NCBI GenBank assembly: GCA_036250195.1
Contig: JAVHZZ010000003.1
Location: 85,179,918 to 85,243,917, forward strand
DNA from: Mixophyes australis
Taxonomy: Eukaryota; Chordata; Amphibia; Anura; Limnodynastidae
DNA length: 64,000 nucleotides
Direction of reading: 5' to 3'
Shown here: in pieces, positions 31,931 to 45,189 of the stretch
Numbering within the stretch: the stretch's first letter is position 1
Layout of the letters: each line of letters begins with the position of its first letter
Position numbers and translations under genes: made by a program
The notes under the pieces: generated by a model
What the model saw: the letters and a program-made list of their open reading frames with translations, nothing else
The model's database searches: none
Told to the model about the DNA's origin: nothing

Positions 31931-32340
31931 GAATGTCTAAATACTCTATTCTGTGGTGCCATGCACCAGATCCAGCAATGTGACCTCTTGCTTTTGAGTA
32001 TTATGAATGTCCACATCCTCTAATCTGTAGTGTTAGACACAAGATCCAGCAATGTGACCTCTTGCTTTTGAGTATTATGAATGTCCATGTCCTCTAATCT
32101 GTAGTGGCAGACACCAGATCCAGCACAGTGATTGCTAGGTTTTTAGTACTATGAATGTCCACGTCCTCTAATCTGTGGTGGCAGACCCCAGATCCAGCAA
32201 AGTGTTCTCTTGCTTTAAGTATTATGAATGTCCATGTCCTCTAATCTGTAGTGTTAGACACCAGATCCAGCAAACTTTTGGTTTTTAGTATTATGAATGA
32301 CCACGTCCTCTAATCTGTGGTGTCAAACTGTGGACCTAAC
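31931..32340. repeat. ~74-bp tandem repeat, about 5.5 units
   Basis: The unit runs GAATGTCCACGTCCTCTAAT / CTGTGGTG-CAGACACCAGATCC / AGCAATGTGACCTCTTGC / TTTTGAGTATTAT. GAATG starts fall at 32005, 32079, 32153, 32226 and 32295. Confidence 0.9.
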
Positions 32341-32519
32341 AATGTGATCTCTCTCTTTGGTGATGAAGTAAAGTTATCAGATTTGATTACACCTGTGGAT
32401 TGTCTGCTGCTGTTGTACAGTGTATCTCTATACAATCTTTCTTGTCAGCAACTAGGAGTTGTAGATCTTCCACAACAACTGAGGAACTACAGACCACTTA
32501 ACCTTGTTTTGCATTGTAA

Positions 32520-32940
32520 AGCTGGGTACACACTACACGGTTTTCGTCCAATAATCGGCTCAACCAGCCGACATACGACCGCTCGTTCAAAAGTCGGGTC
32601 AGTGTGTACAGTGACACGATGGTCGAAAGTCTGCCCAAATGGACGATTATCGCCTCATTTGGTTGGTCGTACCGTTTAATATTTTCGGTCCAATCTCGTT
32701 TCCGCTGTGTAGTGTGTATAAACTTCCAACCAATCCACAACAGTGAGTACGAAATTACAGTCATTGCTCACGACAACATGGCTGTAAAAAGTCACTAAAG
32801 GGACGTCCGCTCTTCCCTTTATCGTCCTAAACAAGGCTAGTGTGTATGCAGTCCATGGACCGAGCGATCGGACCATCGATCGCATGTAAAATGGCTCGGC
32901 ATAAAAAGTTGGTGGAAAATTCTGTAGTGTGTACCCAGCT
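32520..32940. mobile_element. Harbinger-like MITE (AGCTGGGTACACAC ends)
   Basis: The ends AGCTGGGTACACACTACAC and GTAGTGTGTACCCAGCT are inverted repeats. TAA flanks both sides (32517-32519, 32941-32943) as a 3-bp duplication of TWA type. GTGTGTA motifs and CGATCG-rich palindromes recur inside. No transposase is encoded. Confidence 0.85.
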
Positions 32941-32943
32941 TAA

Positions 32944-35900
32944 GGTATGTTTCCTACTCATTGATGAATCCAACATTGTTGGCATTATATAAATAAATAA
33001 TACCGACATAGAACTGTAAGTCCTGCAGTGTTTATTCGGCCTGTTGAACCACCAACCACACTACATTTCTGTATACTATATGTAAAGGTGATCTCTGGTT
33101 TCCATTTTACTGTCTGTCAATGTTTACATGAAACAGCTGAGAAAGGGAACTGCTGGGGAGGCCGATGCAGCTCAGAACTGGGCTAAGACTGTGCTCTCTG
33201 GTGCTTAACAACAGCAAACACTTCACAGTGCACTAGATTTGTGATGGCTCTTTGTAACCTCTGACTTTTCATACATTCCTTTCTACCTTGCCACTTGCAC
33301 AAATGAGTACAATATGTCCTACCCACCGGTGTTCTCTATTCTTTTCACATGGAATCAATAGCTGCAATACTGGGCCATATCAAGTGCTTCATATTCTTCA
33401 TGGGAAAAGATCCACTTTATTTACTATGATGCTTTTCCATTGATCAATAGGGGCAATCACTTTAGACTTTTCCCCAATCACATAGAACAGGCATTATACT
33501 AACATGCCTACACTTGGCTCATGCGCTCACAATACACTAACGTGCAGACACCTGGGGATAAATAGCATCTTGTATAAACACATGCTGAACGGGAATACCT
33601 ATAATTATGGCCATCATGGTGATATGCAGTGATTTTGAATGAGGGATTATTGTTGTGGTTTGTTTCACTGGTGCTTTAGTGACCAAACCAGCTTTACTTT
33701 CAAAATTAAACACCAATAGCAGCTCTGTCTACAGATATTTTCATGCCCATCATTTGGCATAGCCATGTCTGCCTTTTAATCTGGCATTCTGTCCATAGAT
33801 ACCTGTGCAGGAGTCCCCATGTGTCCATGATATCATGAGGAATAAAATGCTAGCTGGTAAAGAATAACAGAATTATTATCTCTTGGACACTGATAGTCAT
33901 TGATCTGTATTGTGTTCACTGTACAATTCCTCTAGTTTCACCATTTATCAGGGTAGGCAATCTGCTGCATGACATGTTTTGCAATGCTGCGTCAGATGGA
34001 CCATATATAGCTGACAAAGAACTCTGTGAGGTATAATTCATGCGTCCACAGGTCGCCTATGCTTCTCACATATGAGCTACTTTGATTACTGTCTCTTTAA
34101 GCTCTCAAGGCGCCAGTCAGAGATGTAGTGAATGGAAAATCACATTGACTTCAAAGAGAGTTTCCATGCCATAGTACCCAGTCCGGGAACAACAAAGCTT
34201 AATGAATAATCTGACAAGTATTTCATAGGAGTCAGTGAAATCCAAGTGTTCCAGCTGACATCACTGGAGCTTACTTGTTGTATTAGATATCTCTGAAGCC
34301 TCAATCTGAGTTACAATGAGAGTAACAAATGTGTAGTCTACAGCTAAAGTACTAATAAAACTGTTTGAACCCATAACTAAAGGTGTCCAAAAAATAAAAT
34401 GTAATTTTGGGTTGTATTAAGTGAAAAAATAATAAGCAAATGTTACTTATCTGGAAGGTACCTCGATGAGTCTAACAGTCTCTGTCTTGTTTTGATGGAT
34501 TTTGTTTGGATTTGTCAATACCCTTCCTCAATGATCTTCTCCTTTGCATGTCTGAGTCATGAGGCACAACATGCTTATTGGTACAACCCACAAAATGGCT
34601 GCCTCCATTGTGTGTAAGTGATTGGTACCTTTTAATAATCCCCATTGGTTGAGATTCATGTGAAATTATTTATTCCTTTCACCTCTGGAATTTAAATCCA
34701 TTGTCAGTGCTACTACATAAATTGGCCTCTTCCTTTTGCTTCCTGACTGCCTATCATCCATGTGAAGTCTTCTTCTTGCTCTTTTTCTTGTTCTATACCA
34801 ATGTGTAGTGTGTGTGTAACCTTGCCAACTAAAAATAAGACATGGACACTCGTAATTTTTGGAAATTAAATGTCGCAGTTTATTAAAATGAATAAAACAT
34901 CTTAGTGGCGGAGAGAGCATAGCAGTCAGCTAAACAACCAATCTTTCAACCAAGAACCGTGGGAGACATGACGAGTGGCCAATCAGGGTAGCACCTTCGA
35001 TTAGTCGCTGACAGCTCTCCTACCAACTGCGCCTCCCCTCTATAAAGAAAAGAAATCTCTGTTAGGTGACATAAATTTAAAGTAAAGTAGGGGGGTGGGT
35101 GGTATCGATGACGATCAGCAACTGGAAGGACCAGAATCCAGGAGCAGAATTTATATGGACAAACCAAGCCTCCCAGTGGAAATCCTATTGGCCTGCATTG
35201 TAAATATCAAAACATTAACCCTCCCTGGTAGGTGCATCTCAGAGCCTCAACACATAATTTTAAAATTCCTCAGCTTATTGCCTCACTTGTTATTATGGAA
35301 ACACAGGGAACCAGGGTCTCATTAAGGGTAACTGGTGTAAAAGAACATAGTGTTTTCCCTAGCTACCAATCAGATATTTGCTTTTATTTTCTAAAGAAAA
35401 ATGACACAATATGCTAATTTGCTCTGGTCATTTTTATTGTTTTTTTTTACAAAACTTACATAAATATTCCCTGATTTGTCGCTGTTATATTATTACTTGA
35501 AAATAGTTTGTAGACATTGTCTGTAATGACTTCATTCAAAAACATTCATTATACAACCCGGTCTCCAGGAGCACTGCTACTACTGTAATTGTCACTGTTT
35601 ATCCTGTTACTCTGCAGTAGGCCGCTGAAAATACGGAATGTTTTGGGACACATTTTTGGTTGGTCAAGTCTATAACATTTACTTGTATCAGTGTAATGGA
35701 ACGGTGAGTAGACATTTGTAGTATAATATAGTCAATTCAGAAGCGCTATAAGATACAGAAGAACAGAGAATTAGGCAGCAAAATGTATGAGCAGACTTTA
35801 AGGGTAAAGGGAGTTTTAGGAGTGGAGTGAGCAGGGGATAAATGTGCATGGGGAGAGGTGACTGCGGTACAGGACTAGTAAGGAGAGGGGATCGGTGTCA

Positions 35901-36357
35901 TAACCGCTCAAAAATTTGTGATTAATAGGGTGTAACTATAAGTGCTGGGTAAACAGAGAAGATGTTGTTACAGAGCTAGTGGGAGGTGGTTAACCTGGGT
36001 TTTTTCATCACACATGTGTCAAAGGGGGGAAATACAGGGTCTGAAGAGGGTGAAACTCTTGAATAACCGTGGAGCCCAAACTTGGTTAAATGTATGGCCT
36101 CTTTCGTGGAGGTAGTAGGTTATTTCCTCCATGGCCCCTCTATGCCAGTGTGGAGAAGGAGTGTGGACTTGATTTTTTATTTTATTACCAGAGTTTAACA
36201 AAGAAAATATTGCCTGCGCAGCTGACGATACTTAGTTGTCATGGCAATACCAGCCTAGAACGGTAGGAGTATCCTTAGTGCTTCACCGAGCCAGTTTCTT
36301 CAATTGGGCACAAGCTTGAGCCAGCGTGATTTGGGCTATCAATTCCACTTGTTAAAC
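32944..36357. other. Intronic stretch, no gene recognised
   Basis: Mostly unique-looking AT-rich DNA. Around 34800-35100 a TTAATAAAATGAATAAAACA stretch precedes CCTCCCCTCTATAAAG, which might be an eroded LTR, but no ends could be defined. Confidence 0.45.
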
Positions 36358-36366
36358 ATAATAATA

Positions 36367-36401
<35 letters not shown>

Positions 36402-36402
36402 T
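36358..36402. repeat. (TAA)n microsatellite
   Basis: About 14 ATA/TAA triplets with one interruption (AATAG). Confidence 0.95.
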
Positions 36403-38282
36403 TTAATTAAAAATATTTTAAAAGTCATGCATTAAGAATTACCGTATTCAAAGAATAACCATTTTTATTCCTTTTGGTCTGTTAATACCATTCTGATAGT
36501 GGTAACAGAACAGGCATTGAGGCGGCAAAAAAGAACCTGCACAATGTATTTTGAATAGGATGACTTAATTCTGTCGAGAATTTTAGTAGCCATCTAGTAA
36601 TTAAAGTTATAAACAGTATTTGCGTAACTACTACATCTGGGTGGTAGAAATTAATGGTGATACAGGGACAACACAGTGTGAGCAAACTTAATTTATTTAT
36701 CGCTTGTGGAGAGATAAGAAGTATTAGGATTTTCAACCCACACATTTGCATTCTGCAGACCAAGTGTAGCAATGAACTAATTCAGAAATTATTTATAGAA
36801 CATTATTTCCATAGTTTAAATGTTGCTAAGTTCTTAACAAAAGTTTGCAACACTTTAGACATCATTAAAGAATGAAAGATGAGACATACAGTATATGGTC
36901 CTGTTTCTGCCATGGAAAATTGTAAATTCAGAATGTATTGTTTTGATAGACTATTCATGCACCCGGAGTTATAGGATCAATGTGTCTGTTGCCCATCACT
37001 GGTCTAGGGTCCTAACATTAACCAGTATGCCACTGAATGATATAAAGCAGTCATTCTTGATGTCCTTGGTGTTGGACCAATATATAACTTAAAAATAATA
37101 ACGGATTTACACTTATTTATCTTATACTAATTGGACATTGTGTTGTTGAGGGCATTTGGGCACTGTACAATGGGATGCAGGGATGGTACTGGTCAGCAGC
37201 CTAGGGGAGCATAAAATGTAAGTCCGAGCCTGTCAGCTAGTAGATCAATCACTGCTGTGGGCAAGAATGGTATTTTTACAAGGAGTGGTATCAATAGCCA
37301 TGTCTAGCATATTACACAATTAAGTTATTGAGCCATGGACCGTCATGCCTGGGTGTGGGGTGCCAGCTGCCTTCCTCCATGTTTTAGTTTGCTGCCTTCT
37401 AGAACAACATATTTAGCATCTCCCATCACAATGTAATCCTATGGAGCGGATTCAATTACCGCTAAAATCCCATCGGAGCCTTGCGTGAAGAGTCTCTGTG
37501 GGACCATAGAGGTGTGAATAAAAATCCTCTATGTTTTATGTGCTGTAATACCAGGAAATGCGCACAGGAGCACGTCACACAAGCCTCCAACGGGGCTTTG
37601 TGTACAATTCCCCCCTATGTGATTAAAAGTATTTATAAGTATTATTTATTTTAAACAAATGCTGGAAAACAGAAGGGGGTATAAACTACAATAAACCAGC
37701 GTTTTATTATTTTTTCAGTGACACATGGAGTGGAATTTATGCACTGTTACCATTTTAGAGAGGTAGATGGAAATGTCATATTTATAAAATGATCTAGCAG
37801 TTCCTTTCATAAAAGCCACTGTATGGTGAAGCCTTAGCTTCTACGAAGGATTTTACCATCTTATGTCCTGGCTCGCAGTTATCTTCCAAGGTGCTCATGA
37901 TCATTTTGTTTTTGTTTTTTTTTTTCAATTTAAAATTGTTTCACATGGCCCAATGTCACTAGAACTAAATCACAGGGAGGAGAGAAACACCCCAGAGTGA
38001 TCTTTCTAAAATTACACTAAAACGCGCATTAGAGGTCGAGAGACAACTGCAGTGCACAGTTGCTGAAGCTTCTCCGGTTTGCAGTCTTGTGTTTGAAGTG
38101 GAGCTCAGTGGAATGCAATGAAGCTGCTTACCATATAGCAGATGCTGCCTCTCCAAAGGGACGGAAGAGACAAATAGGGACAGTTCTCCATCCTAATCTT
38201 AATTTAAGAATTTTACATCAGTAGTTGCCATTAAATTCCTATGTAAACTGTTTCTATTGCTCCATCCTAGATTGGAGTCTTG
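36403..38282. other. Intronic stretch, no gene recognised
   Basis: No exon was seen. A GCGGATTCAATTACCGC phrase at 37446 and TGTACAATTCCCCCC at 37600 look like the ends of one more eroded MITE, but the pairing is weak. Confidence 0.45.
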
Positions 38283-38400
38283 CACAAAGTCTTCATTATC
38301 ATCATCTTCGTTTGTTTGTAAGGTGCCATAATACTCCACATCCCTGGACAGTGGGGAAGATAAACCATACACAAAGCACAAAATAGGGACATAAAAGGCT
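38283..38400 (-). repeat. SINE/LINE tail remnant, antisense
   Basis: ATTATCATCATC followed by TTTGTAAGGTGCCATAATAC and CACAAAGCACAAAATAGGGA. It resembles the tail remnant at 2940-3240. Confidence 0.5.
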
Positions 38401-38719
38401 GATGAAAGGGTGCAGATGTAGAACGAGAGCTTAAAACCTAGAAGTTCTCTTAGGCTACATGCAATCAAAAAACGACATAGGTTTTTTTTATGTCATCGCA
38501 TCCAGGAATGTGGAAAAAAATAGCAGTGTTAGGAGTGCATCTGAATTACAACACGCTTCACATATGCTTCAGACGATATGCCTTTGTGGGACCTAGTCAT
38601 ATGTATAAGTAAATGCTCACTAGTTGCAGAAAGATTGTCCAATCTGAAACATCTTTAAAGTTCAGATCCTCCATAAAAAAAAACACTTATTTTAAAACTG
38701 CATATAGATTATAGTCTGA

Positions 38720-38937
38720 AATCCATTCTGACCCACTCTCCTGGAATGTCCCGGAGACTCCCGAACTCCGGATAGGTCTCTTGGACTTCCGGGAGAGCAG
38801 GCAATTCTTTTGCAACCTGCTTGTCGGGAGCCTAAATGACGCGATTCACCAGTCTCCTTCCCTTTCTGCCCTTCCACCACACTCCCCCCTTTCCTCTGGG
38901 ATTTCCCCGAGGGCAACAAAAGAAGGTTGGCAACTAT
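38720..38937. mobile_element. MITE of the ATACTTGCC family, decayed
   Basis: CACTCTCCTGGAATGTCCCG on the left and GTTGGCAACTATG on the right match the inverted ends of the 31346-31560 copy. The internal part is rearranged. Confidence 0.6.
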
Positions 38938-40014
38938 GCTGTAATCTGGTAGCTCAGTTTGTAGCCTGAACAGCTGGATCAGTGCATTTTTGCCATCCTG
39001 ATCTGTGGCCAACTAGATAGCTTATACAGTGATATGGCAAGTTGCGTCAAATCCATGTAGCTACAAAGAGTAATATATGGTTAAACTTGCCTCAGTTCTA
39101 CAACATTGGTTTTTCATTTTATACAGCTTTCTTTGCTCTCAGTATATATAAAACCGCCTCGCCCACTTTGAGAGATTTCATTTCTATAGCTCCCAGCCAA
39201 ATGATGCTGAGATTTTAACATTTATTTATATAGAATACCAAATTATTTCTTCCACATATATGAATAACAAGCTCATAAAATGTAGCTTTAAAACAATTGC
39301 TTTCTTTTTTTTTTGTTTAGTTTACAAGAAGACGTGGGTGTCACAAGAATCACTGATGAAAAGTTGTATATAAAATGTTGTATTCAAAGCTCCTCCATAT
39401 GAATAATACAGATCTTTGGGATTAGTGATATAATATCCATGCAATGAATGTGCCGATGTTCTTGTAGTATATTAATGTTCCATAGTGAGAGTCTGTGATT
39501 GTTTCCTCCAAACTCTCTGGGGAATGTTGTGATTTCAATAAAGGTTCAAGTGACTCATTGCTCCATTATTATTTTGGACAGTGATGGATTCAGCTTGTCG
39601 CATAACATTGTTTTAATTTGTAAATGTGCATTAAACTAGGAAACTGTAGTGAAACACTTAGCACAGACTATTAATCAGCAAAAAAGTTTGACATCAAAAT
39701 AAGATATTAAATAGGTCAGAATTGTGAAGCTAACATGAGGATTCTCATTTGTCAGCTGTCAGAAGTTCTGATTCATTGCAGAATAACAGGGTTTCTGCTT
39801 CTCAAACTCAAATGCCACCTCTGTTAAATGACAGCATGTCCACAACTAACACTCAAACAGGCTTGTAACACTGTTTCATAATTATTCTGGTAACTACCAT
39901 TCCTGTTATCATTTTATTTAAAGACGTACATGTATTTTATAGGATGCTCTTCAAATCTCTGGTAACACGCATAATTAGTCCTATATAGTAAGTTACAGGT
40001 AGATGGGAGCCACA

Positions 40015-40016
<2 letters not shown>
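38938..40016. other. Intronic stretch, nothing recognised
   Basis: AT-rich, with no long open frame and no repeat ends seen. Confidence 0.5.
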
Positions 40017-40066
<50 letters not shown>

Positions 40067-40106
40067 ACTGTATATATATATTATATAATATAACTGTATA
40101 GATATA
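40017..40106. repeat. (AT)n microsatellite, compound
   Basis: About 21 AT units, then two TATAACTGTATA-type interruptions with further AT runs. Confidence 0.93.
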
Positions 40107-41698
40107 TATTAGTCAGGATAAATATAAATATACACATTTGGAGAATTTCTATCCATTTTTAATGAAGAACCCTTACTTGGAAGCAGAATTCCTAGGTCCT
40201 CAGGACTCAGGCTCTGAATCCAGAACCAAGCTCACCAGGTTTTTCGTTGCCCCTCCCATATACCCCTTACTTGATATAAGGTAACCTTAGAAAAAATAAG
40301 GATTTCATTTTTATTATGCTGTTGAAGACACACAACTGTAATAAGTATAGCAAATAAGTTGCTATAAATAAAAATACATATTTATTTTAATTTTTTTTTT
40401 TAAATTAGTTTTCAAATGACCCGGGTCACATTACATTCAACTTGTGTCTGAGCAAAGCTATTCCTTCCATGAGACTTTGGTGAGATCCTCATCTCAGGAG
40501 GCATCATTCACCATTATAGAGGCCATAGAGACAAGGTTCTCACCTTGTTCCACGTTCCAACCACCCACTGCAAGAATCAGTGACTGACAGCAGGAGCAGG
40601 GACAGAAAATTGAAACCCTTCTTTTGCTGTCCCTTCTCCTCTCACCATGCCAGTCACCATACTGTCCTTTACAGTGAGTGGTCAGGATGTCAGTCCCATT
40701 TAGGCCTTTGCTAGAGTGCAATATGTGCTGTGCAATTCTGCATAGTGCATAATTAGAGTTCCTGTGCTTCCCAGTTCTCCCAGGACAGTTTCTCCTTTTT
40801 TCCACTAAAAATCTTTATGTTACATCAAAGTCCACCCTCCAATTTAGAACCAACCCATTTATTAAATGTAAGGGCAAGGATTTCCCTTAGTCTGCCCCAC
40901 TTTTCTCTCCTTGTGCATACTTCTGCTCCTCTGCATACTTCACCACCTTGCTGTACAAAACCAAGGGCTTTGGAGGAAGCGTAAGAGCATTTGCACAAAT
41001 CAAACTGTATGGTAGGACGAAAGCAGGTTTTGCACTGCACTTTGTCCATTTCGGGCATTGTAAATGACCACTTGCATTGCTATATAATGCTTAACATGTA
41101 TTCTGCATCGCGTTAAAGCCTTTTACCTTTGTTACCTAACTGTCAAATATACATAATTCATTATCTAGGGAGGGACGGTTAGGTAGTGAAGGGGTTACAG
41201 GACAAAGATAAACTTGTACATAAAGTGCTCAAACAGTTGGAAGCTCATGACTAGAGGACATAGAGCCTGCATTGTTCTTCCTATTTGTCCGATGCTTACA
41301 TTTTAATAATTATTGAGTTACTGGTATTTATTAACTGAGATTATATATAACATTGAGAAAAAAGCAACATTCCAGCGCTGTAGAGGGCAGCATGATGCTG
41401 GCATCCGTTATCATAACTTGGCAGGAGATTTACAGGTACAGGGAAATGTTTGCTTGGTATACATAAAATGTACTTTAGTTTTCTTTACAGAGGGCAATAA
41501 TTCAGCTTTACTTATGTGTCATGTTTGCTTCTTCAAAAATGAGTACATGGTGGTACCGCAGTATCCCATAGGGAACAGAATGCAATCTGCTGGGAGGTTT
41601 AATAGCAGTACATGTGTGAGCATGTCAGTCACTTATTACTTGCGGTTGTTATTCCTACTAGTCATCTAAACTGGCTCATATGAGCTCTGAATAGATTC
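40107..41698. other. Intronic stretch, nothing recognised
   Basis: The 118-codon frame at 41313-41669 and the 103-codon minus-strand frame at 40494-40805 have no recognisable domain. I treat both as chance frames. Confidence 0.5.
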
Positions 41699-42253
41699 TG
41701 AAATTGCAGCGTCTCTTAAACTATAACTGTCATAATACATTAAGTTATTGAGAGCTACCTACAGAAACACACAGTGAAGTCTAAGGCTCTAACTCTAAGG
41801 CTAACTCTGTTCCCAGCATAAACAACAATCGTTATCTCATACTGACAATGAGATCTAGTAAGATCACAACAGCTATTGAATAAGCTCTGTGTCTTTGCTT
41901 GTGTCTAAGGTAAAATGCATGCAGTGTTTAATCTGCCTGCATAGAGTTAATGAGGAGCTGTCATCAGAGAGACCTCAGGATATTTAAAAGGAGGCAGATG
42001 AAAACATTTGCCACATAAAATCTTTCTCTTCCCCCCACCATTTGCACAGGAGAGTGTACAGTGTGACTACCATGCTAATGAACTAGCTAGTATGCTAATC
42101 TCTTAACTGGACAGTACTCTAACTGTCCACTCTCAGTCCCCCTGTTGTTACATCACTGCACCAGCTCTTTAAATGCTCTAGGCCTGAGATGTAGTGTCTC
42201 TTAATCTATAACTGTCCGAACACAGCTGTTAACTTGAGATCTACCTATAGAAT
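41699..42253. repeat. Pair of ~65-bp direct repeats, 487 bp apart
   Basis: GTCTCTTAAACTATAACTGTC ... GAGAGCTACCTACAGAA (41699-41766) recurs as GTCTCTTAATCTATAACTGTC ... GAGATCTACCTATAGAA (42186-42252), with two or three small indels between. No flanking target duplication was seen. Confidence 0.7.
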
Positions 42254-42738
42254 GTCACGTGCATTCTGGGCGAGCAGTGGTAAGGAAGAGACAAGTCTCT
42301 ACCTAGTGAAAATCGAGAGGTCTCCTGGTGACAGGCCTCTTTAGATAAAAAGGTGAAAAGTTTGCCAAGTGTATATTTTCCTAAAATTCCATAGTATATA
42401 CAGTCAGACAGACTGCTTGAGAGCAAACATAAAAAATTAAGGAATTGCTCAGTTGACAATTAATTGCATTGCTCAGCTTCAGGGTAAAGCTATTTTTTTG
42501 CATATTTAATGTTTTCCTGGTATAGCTGTTCCTAAATAAGTACTGTAGATGATAAAAGGTCCACCTGAAGCATATTCTATGTCTCTAATTATCCAATGTT
42601 TCACAGGAAAAGGCCACTGTGATATAGGTTCCTTATTTAAAGAGTGACTATTCTTATTTAAATGAGAGGTTTATTTTTTAGATGTACTGTACTTTTCTGT
42701 AAATGATGGGGAAAAATAGGAACAAATGATTGTGTTTT

Positions 42739-43240
42739 AGGATGGACTGCCTATGCCACCCTGTCTATTGTTGCTGGGAACCGGCTGGGCTTACTTTGCC
42801 ACCCGTCCCTTTCGTTATCCCAAATGCGCCCTCTTGCCGCAGTAGGAGGGGCTTATAATGCTGCCACCACTGAACTCCTTTATGGCACTCAGAACCACGT
42901 CCCTTCTGGTTAACTGTCACTGCTAGTGTACTCCTGTGCTGGTACACTTGGGCTGGTAACCCCGGACCTCTTACTATTGGATCTGGGTTGCTGTGGATGG
43001 ATCCTCCCAGGCCTATCACACTGACCAGGGCTGCAGGTAGCAGGCAGAGCAGTGGTACTGGAAAAGCTTGGGTCCAAACCTCAGAATCAGCCGGAGAACG
43101 GATTAGATTTAGGGTCTAATCGGCAGGTCACAGGATTACAGTAATATTGAAGAAGTTGTCAAGAAGGTCTTTAAAGCAGAGTGATGTTTATTGCTCAAGT
43201 GTCCTGACAAGGACAGTCCCACTGATTTAGGGTATCAGTG
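42739..43240 (-). repeat. Possible antisense LTR / retroelement leader
   Basis: On the minus strand a GAGCAATAAACATCACTCTG polyadenylation-like stretch (near 43190) is followed by a GC-richer segment ending with TGGTGGCAGCATTATAAG. This is the texture of an LTR R-U5 plus leader. No terminal TG/CA pair or target duplication was found. Confidence 0.35.
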
Positions 43241-44943
43241 GTCAGGTCAGATGGAACATCAGAATGATACATTTCAGTGTACAAGTCAGTGCATTTATAC
43301 CTTTCAGACACATGCTATTTTTAGCATCAGGATATACTCTATTTACACAAACACAGATTTACATGCATTGCAAAGCCACTAATATTTATACTTAGCTATG
43401 AAATTCTTAAAACCCTTGCTGTGATTTCCTGGATCTTATTTCAGAAGTAGGAGACCCACTAGCAAGTCAAAAGGTCTGACTGGCATGAATACTTCAGACA
43501 GTCGCCGAATACCCATTCCCACAGAACAAAAAAAAAAACAAGCTACTTCCCCACATCACAATACACCAAAGGCTTGGTAAACACAGGATCATTGTATCAG
43601 ATATATACATCAGAAATAGGCATATCCTATAGCAAGGTTAAACAGAAACAAATTTCTTCCCCTGGTCTCAGAAATAACGATTTCCTATCTCACAATATCA
43701 AAAAAATAAGTGCACGTGAAATTACATAAATAAGTGCCCTTCACTATCTGCTTTAAATACATTTTTACCAAAAGTTATTTAATAGTAATCCAGTCACAAT
43801 GTTATTTACACATTGAGGGCCTGATTTATAAAGGAATGCAAAATGAACACAATTGTTAGATGGAAACTGCACGTAGTTACGCCTGTACTCAAGTTTACGC
43901 ACATCTGAAGAAACTTTTCTATTCGAATACGGGTGTAAGACACTCTGCCTATCTGGCGCTTGCCGTATGCAGACATAACACACTGCTGGATACGCACAAT
44001 GCATATGTACAATATAAAATCCCATCAGAACACACAGATTAAAAAAATGAAAGTCTTAAACATCTGTTAATAGTATTGTCATTAATAAAAATACTTTAAA
44101 AAAGTATTTCCCCATGAAAGACGTTTATCATGATGTTCTTAATGTCTACTGTACATAAGATGCATTTTTACAGTTGCTCATGAAATGGAATTACATGTTC
44201 TAGCATGCATAAGTGACTATCACTGGGATCTTACACCTGCCCTCTAGCTGGTGCAAATGATATGGCTAAAAATCACGTACTTGAGAGATGCCCAAAGCTT
44301 GAATCGGACGGATGTACGCGGGCTCAACCTTGGCACGCCCTTACAGTACATTGACTACATGCATAGAACCCTTTCTTTCCCCGCACCACCTTTGAAATTG
44401 TAGGATGTTGGAAAATGGTATCTCAATTAGCCATAGCTTTTTAACAAAGTAATTTACAAACATTGTACCATTATTTCATTCTGCAGCACAGAAACAGCTC
44501 TAGGACTGCATTCATTTGATACTTAACTTGATACTTATTGTTTTGTTACTTTGATACTCAATTCCCGAAAATGCACCATTCTTAGTGAAGTATTTTCCTG
44601 CAAATATTTTCTTTCTTAAACACTTTTCATTTTCCCTGCATATGCAAGAGTTACAGGAACTAAACCAAACAAGGAAAACTAGTCTTCACGCTTTGTAATG
44701 ATATTTAGGATAAATAGGTAAAGTGGACTTTTTCACTCACGCAGTGGATTCACCAACCTTGAACTGATATTTAACCTTTGTGCCTCAGGGATGTCGCCAG
44801 TTCTTAGTGAATTTGCTCCATTCTCATGAATATGGCGGCCTCCTCTGTGAGCAGGTGACATGTACAATTTAAATTGAAACTCGTGGAATTAAATTGAGTT
44901 TGGACATATCTTATAAATCGATTTTCTGTTCTTTGTTTGATGA
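43241..44943. other. Intronic stretch, no gene recognised
   Basis: A single MITE-like end, GAGGGCCTGATTTATAAAGG, lies at 43815, without a visible partner. Otherwise AT-rich with no long frames. Confidence 0.45.
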
Positions 44944-45189
44944 GTGTGTGGAGTTTGTATGTTTTCCCCGTGCTTGAGTGGGTTTCCTCCGGGTGCTCCG
45001 GTTTTCTCCCACACTCCAAAAAAAACATACTGGAAGTTAATTGGCTGCTATAAATTGACCCTAGTGTGTGTATGTGTGTATGTTAGGGAATTTAGACTGT
45101 AAGCTCCAATGGGGCAGGGACTGATGTGAGTGAGTTCTCTGTACAGCGCTGCGAAATTAGTGGTGCTATATAAATAAATGATGATGATG
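44944..45189 (+). mobile_element. tRNA-derived SINE, 5'-truncated
   Basis: It starts in the central conserved domain (GTGTGGAGTTTGTATGTTTT, GTGGGTTTCCTCCGGGTGCT) and continues through GGGAATTTAGACTGTAAGCT and CAGCGCTGCGAAATTAGTGG to a TAAATAAATGATGATGATGA tail. The tRNA-like head is missing. Confidence 0.85.
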
